A stretch of 6,839 nt of DNA from Dehalococcoidia bacterium UBA3254 (GTDB lineage: Bacteria; Chloroflexota; Dehalococcoidia; Dehalococcoidales; UBA3254). The stretch lies in the NCBI GenBank assembly GCA_002362735.1, contig DEUU01000316.1:1899-8737 (forward strand), read 5' to 3'. The notes under the pieces are model-generated. The model searched no databases and had not been told where the DNA came from. It was given only the letters and a program-made list of their open reading frames with translations. Both the position numbers and the translations under genes were made by a program. Shown here one piece after another: positions 6,062 to 6,839 of this stretch. Within the stretch, counting starts at the first letter, position 1. Every line of letters begins with the position of its first letter.

Positions 6062-6099
6062 GGGATAACTCCATCCCTCGACTTAAAACTGTCGGGGAT
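6062..6099. repeat. left-end hairpins of the IS200-like remnant, two mutually exclusive pairings
   Basis: ATCCCTCGAC (6073-6082) pairs with GTCGGGGAT (6091-6099) with one bulge around TTAAAACT. The same ATCCC (6073-6077) can instead pair with GGGAT at 6062-6066. The element lies 40-80 nt upstream of the tnpA start (6020) in its direction of reading, the place of the left-end hairpin and leader structure in IS200-type elements. It is also about 40 nt past the cupin stop, but with no T-run in that direction it is a poor terminator candidate. Confidence 0.45.
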
Positions 6100-6138
6100 T
6101 TATGTAAGGTACTTTAAATTATTAATAAGGACATTCGA

Positions 6139-6507
6139 TTATTTATCTACTATCTTCATTTCCTCTGGTTTAACGACAATTGATAATTGTTCAAACGATG
6201 AATCTTTAGTGGCTCCATGCCAGTGTTTTTCTCCTGGAGGAATATAGATTATCATACCTGGTGTTACTATTACTTCCTTATCTTCTGTTGCTACAATACC
6301 CCTACCTTCTGTGACAAAGATAACTTGTTCATTTGAATGGATATGGAATACGTTATGGCCACCTGGATCGCACTTAACCATGCCTACATTAATATTTTTC
6401 GCAGTTTTTCCATCTATAAGGGGTTGGCTATAAACTTTCCCTCCTGTGAACAGCGGATGTTCTTTCATTTCTATAACTTCGATATCTTTTATATTGATAA
6501 CCTTCAT
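6139..6507 (-). CDS. small single-domain cupin protein
   Basis: This 122-residue protein spans one conserved beta-barrel (Cupin_2 type). Motif 1 is GGHNVFHIHSNEQVIFVTEG (residues 49-68) with H55, H57 and Q61. Motif 2 is GMIIYIPPGEKHWHGA (84-99) with H95. The fourth metal position, usually Glu, is Gln here, as in BacB-like and many other HxHxxEQ cupins, so metal binding is still expected. No signal peptide or extra domain is visible, so it is probably a cytosolic metal-dependent isomerase, decarboxylase, dioxygenase or small-molecule-binding protein; sequence alone cannot choose. GGAGG (complement of 6515-6519) lies 7 nt before the ATG. It is separated from the upstream gene end at 6681 by about 170 nt, so it may have its own promoter. 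The IS200-like remnant lies directly downstream. Confidence 0.88.
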   Translation of the reverse strand: MKVINIKDIEVIEMKEHPLFTGGKVYSQPLIDGKTAKNINVGMVKCDPGGHNVFHIHSNEQVIFVTEGRGIVATEDKEVIVTPGMIIYIPPGEKHWHGATKDSSFEQLSIVVKPEEMKIVDK

Positions 6508-6680
6508 TTACCATCCTCCATACGTCTTTTTTATTCTAATATGTATATTACGTGGTGAAATATTTTTACATTGATCAACTCTACAAAATTTCATCCTCAT
6601 TCGGTTTTTTCGTTTCCAATCCAACTACACGCACAAGTTATATTTAAAAACCCGCTTCTACATTATTATCTATTGCCTGA
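6508..6680 (-). promoter_or_regulatory. intergenic region upstream of the cupin gene, with a possible -10
   Basis: This AT-rich spacer separates two leftward genes. Just upstream of the cupin RBS, the minus strand has TAGAAT (complement of 6533-6538, 5 of 6 to TATAAT), but no good -35 stands 16-18 nt away. A TTGATCAA palindrome occurs about 30 nt further upstream. No hairpin plus T-run terminator for the preceding gene is seen. Promoter assignment is tentative. Confidence 0.25.
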
Positions 6681-6839
6681 TTACTCGACCATATGCCCTC
6701 GGGTGATTGGTGCTATATCAGCAAAATTGTTTCGTAATCCAACTCTCGTCCCTGTTTCTTTTGGATTTTGGATATCTTCCACCATCATAATCACTGCTAA
6801 AGTAATACTTCTTTCTATTTCTCTTATAACTTTTTCAGG
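6681..6839 (-). CDS. C-terminal 52 codons of an unrecognised leftward gene, cut by the window edge
   Basis: From the right edge the minus strand is open for 52 codons, ending at a TAA (complement of 6681-6683). The residues look like real protein rather than chance AT-rich sequence: an amphipathic stretch (VIREIERSITLAVIMMVEDI), then NPKETGTRVGLRNN and an ending FADIAPITRGHMVE. Codon choice is similar to the cupin gene and both run leftward. I do not recognise the family. The absence of a start reflects the window edge only. Confidence 0.6.
   Translation of the reverse strand, partial: PEKVIREIERSITLAVIMMVEDIQNPKETGTRVGLRNNFADIAPITRGHMVE

Noticed and set aside
6337..6558. Plus-strand open frame across the cupin gene
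   Set aside because: Antisense to the cupin, which has both motifs and an RBS.

Overview
The window looks like bacterial chromosome of moderate-to-low G+C (roughly 40% by eye), with strong GGAG/GGAGG ribosome binding sites spaced 7-9 nt from the start codons. The mix of a nickel-racemase-like protein, a ThDP enzyme and IS481/IS200 debris fits an anaerobe of a Bacillota- or Chloroflexota-like lineage. That placement is inference: there is no rRNA or other marker gene here.

Layout. (1) The left edge holds only the first codons of a leftward gene (1-10, with its RBS). It diverges from a rightward two-TM SPFH/Band 7 (prohibitin-like) protein at 225-1160. (2) A 612-nt AT-rich gap (1161-1772) has no convincing gene, but it contains a good dyad operator candidate (1328-1351), a nested inverted repeat (1353-1390) and a weak promoter candidate. 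(3) A tight two-gene operon follows. The first gene is a LarA/DUF2088 nickel-pincer-type racemase homologue (1773-2996). Twelve nt later comes a ThDP-dependent decarboxylase/lyase of the benzoylformate-decarboxylase/acetolactate-synthase superfamily (3009-4682). (4) From about 4875 to 6100 lies an insertion-sequence graveyard: a 5'-truncated IS481-family transposase (+ strand), then a leftward IS200/IS605-type tnpA pseudogene broken by deletions and frameshifts, with candidate end hairpins. (5) On the right, leftward, are a small single-domain cupin (6139-6507) and, upstream of it, the last 52 codons of an unrecognised protein that runs off the window (6681-6839).

The operon in (3) is the most interesting part. 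The LarA-like protein keeps the residues that hold the nickel-pincer (NPN) cofactor in LarA. However, it appears to lack the C-terminal Gln/Lys substrate pair of true lactate racemase, so its substrate is probably not lactate. The partner ThDP enzyme keeps the Glu, one His and the metal ligands of benzoylformate decarboxylase but has Leu at the second active-site His. Together they suggest an undescribed route in which a 2-hydroxyacid-type compound is racemised or epimerised, or otherwise handled by hydride transfer, and a related 2-oxo or 2-hydroxy compound is cleaved or ligated by ThDP chemistry. The cofactor genes larB, larC and larE are not in the window and would have to be elsewhere in the genome.
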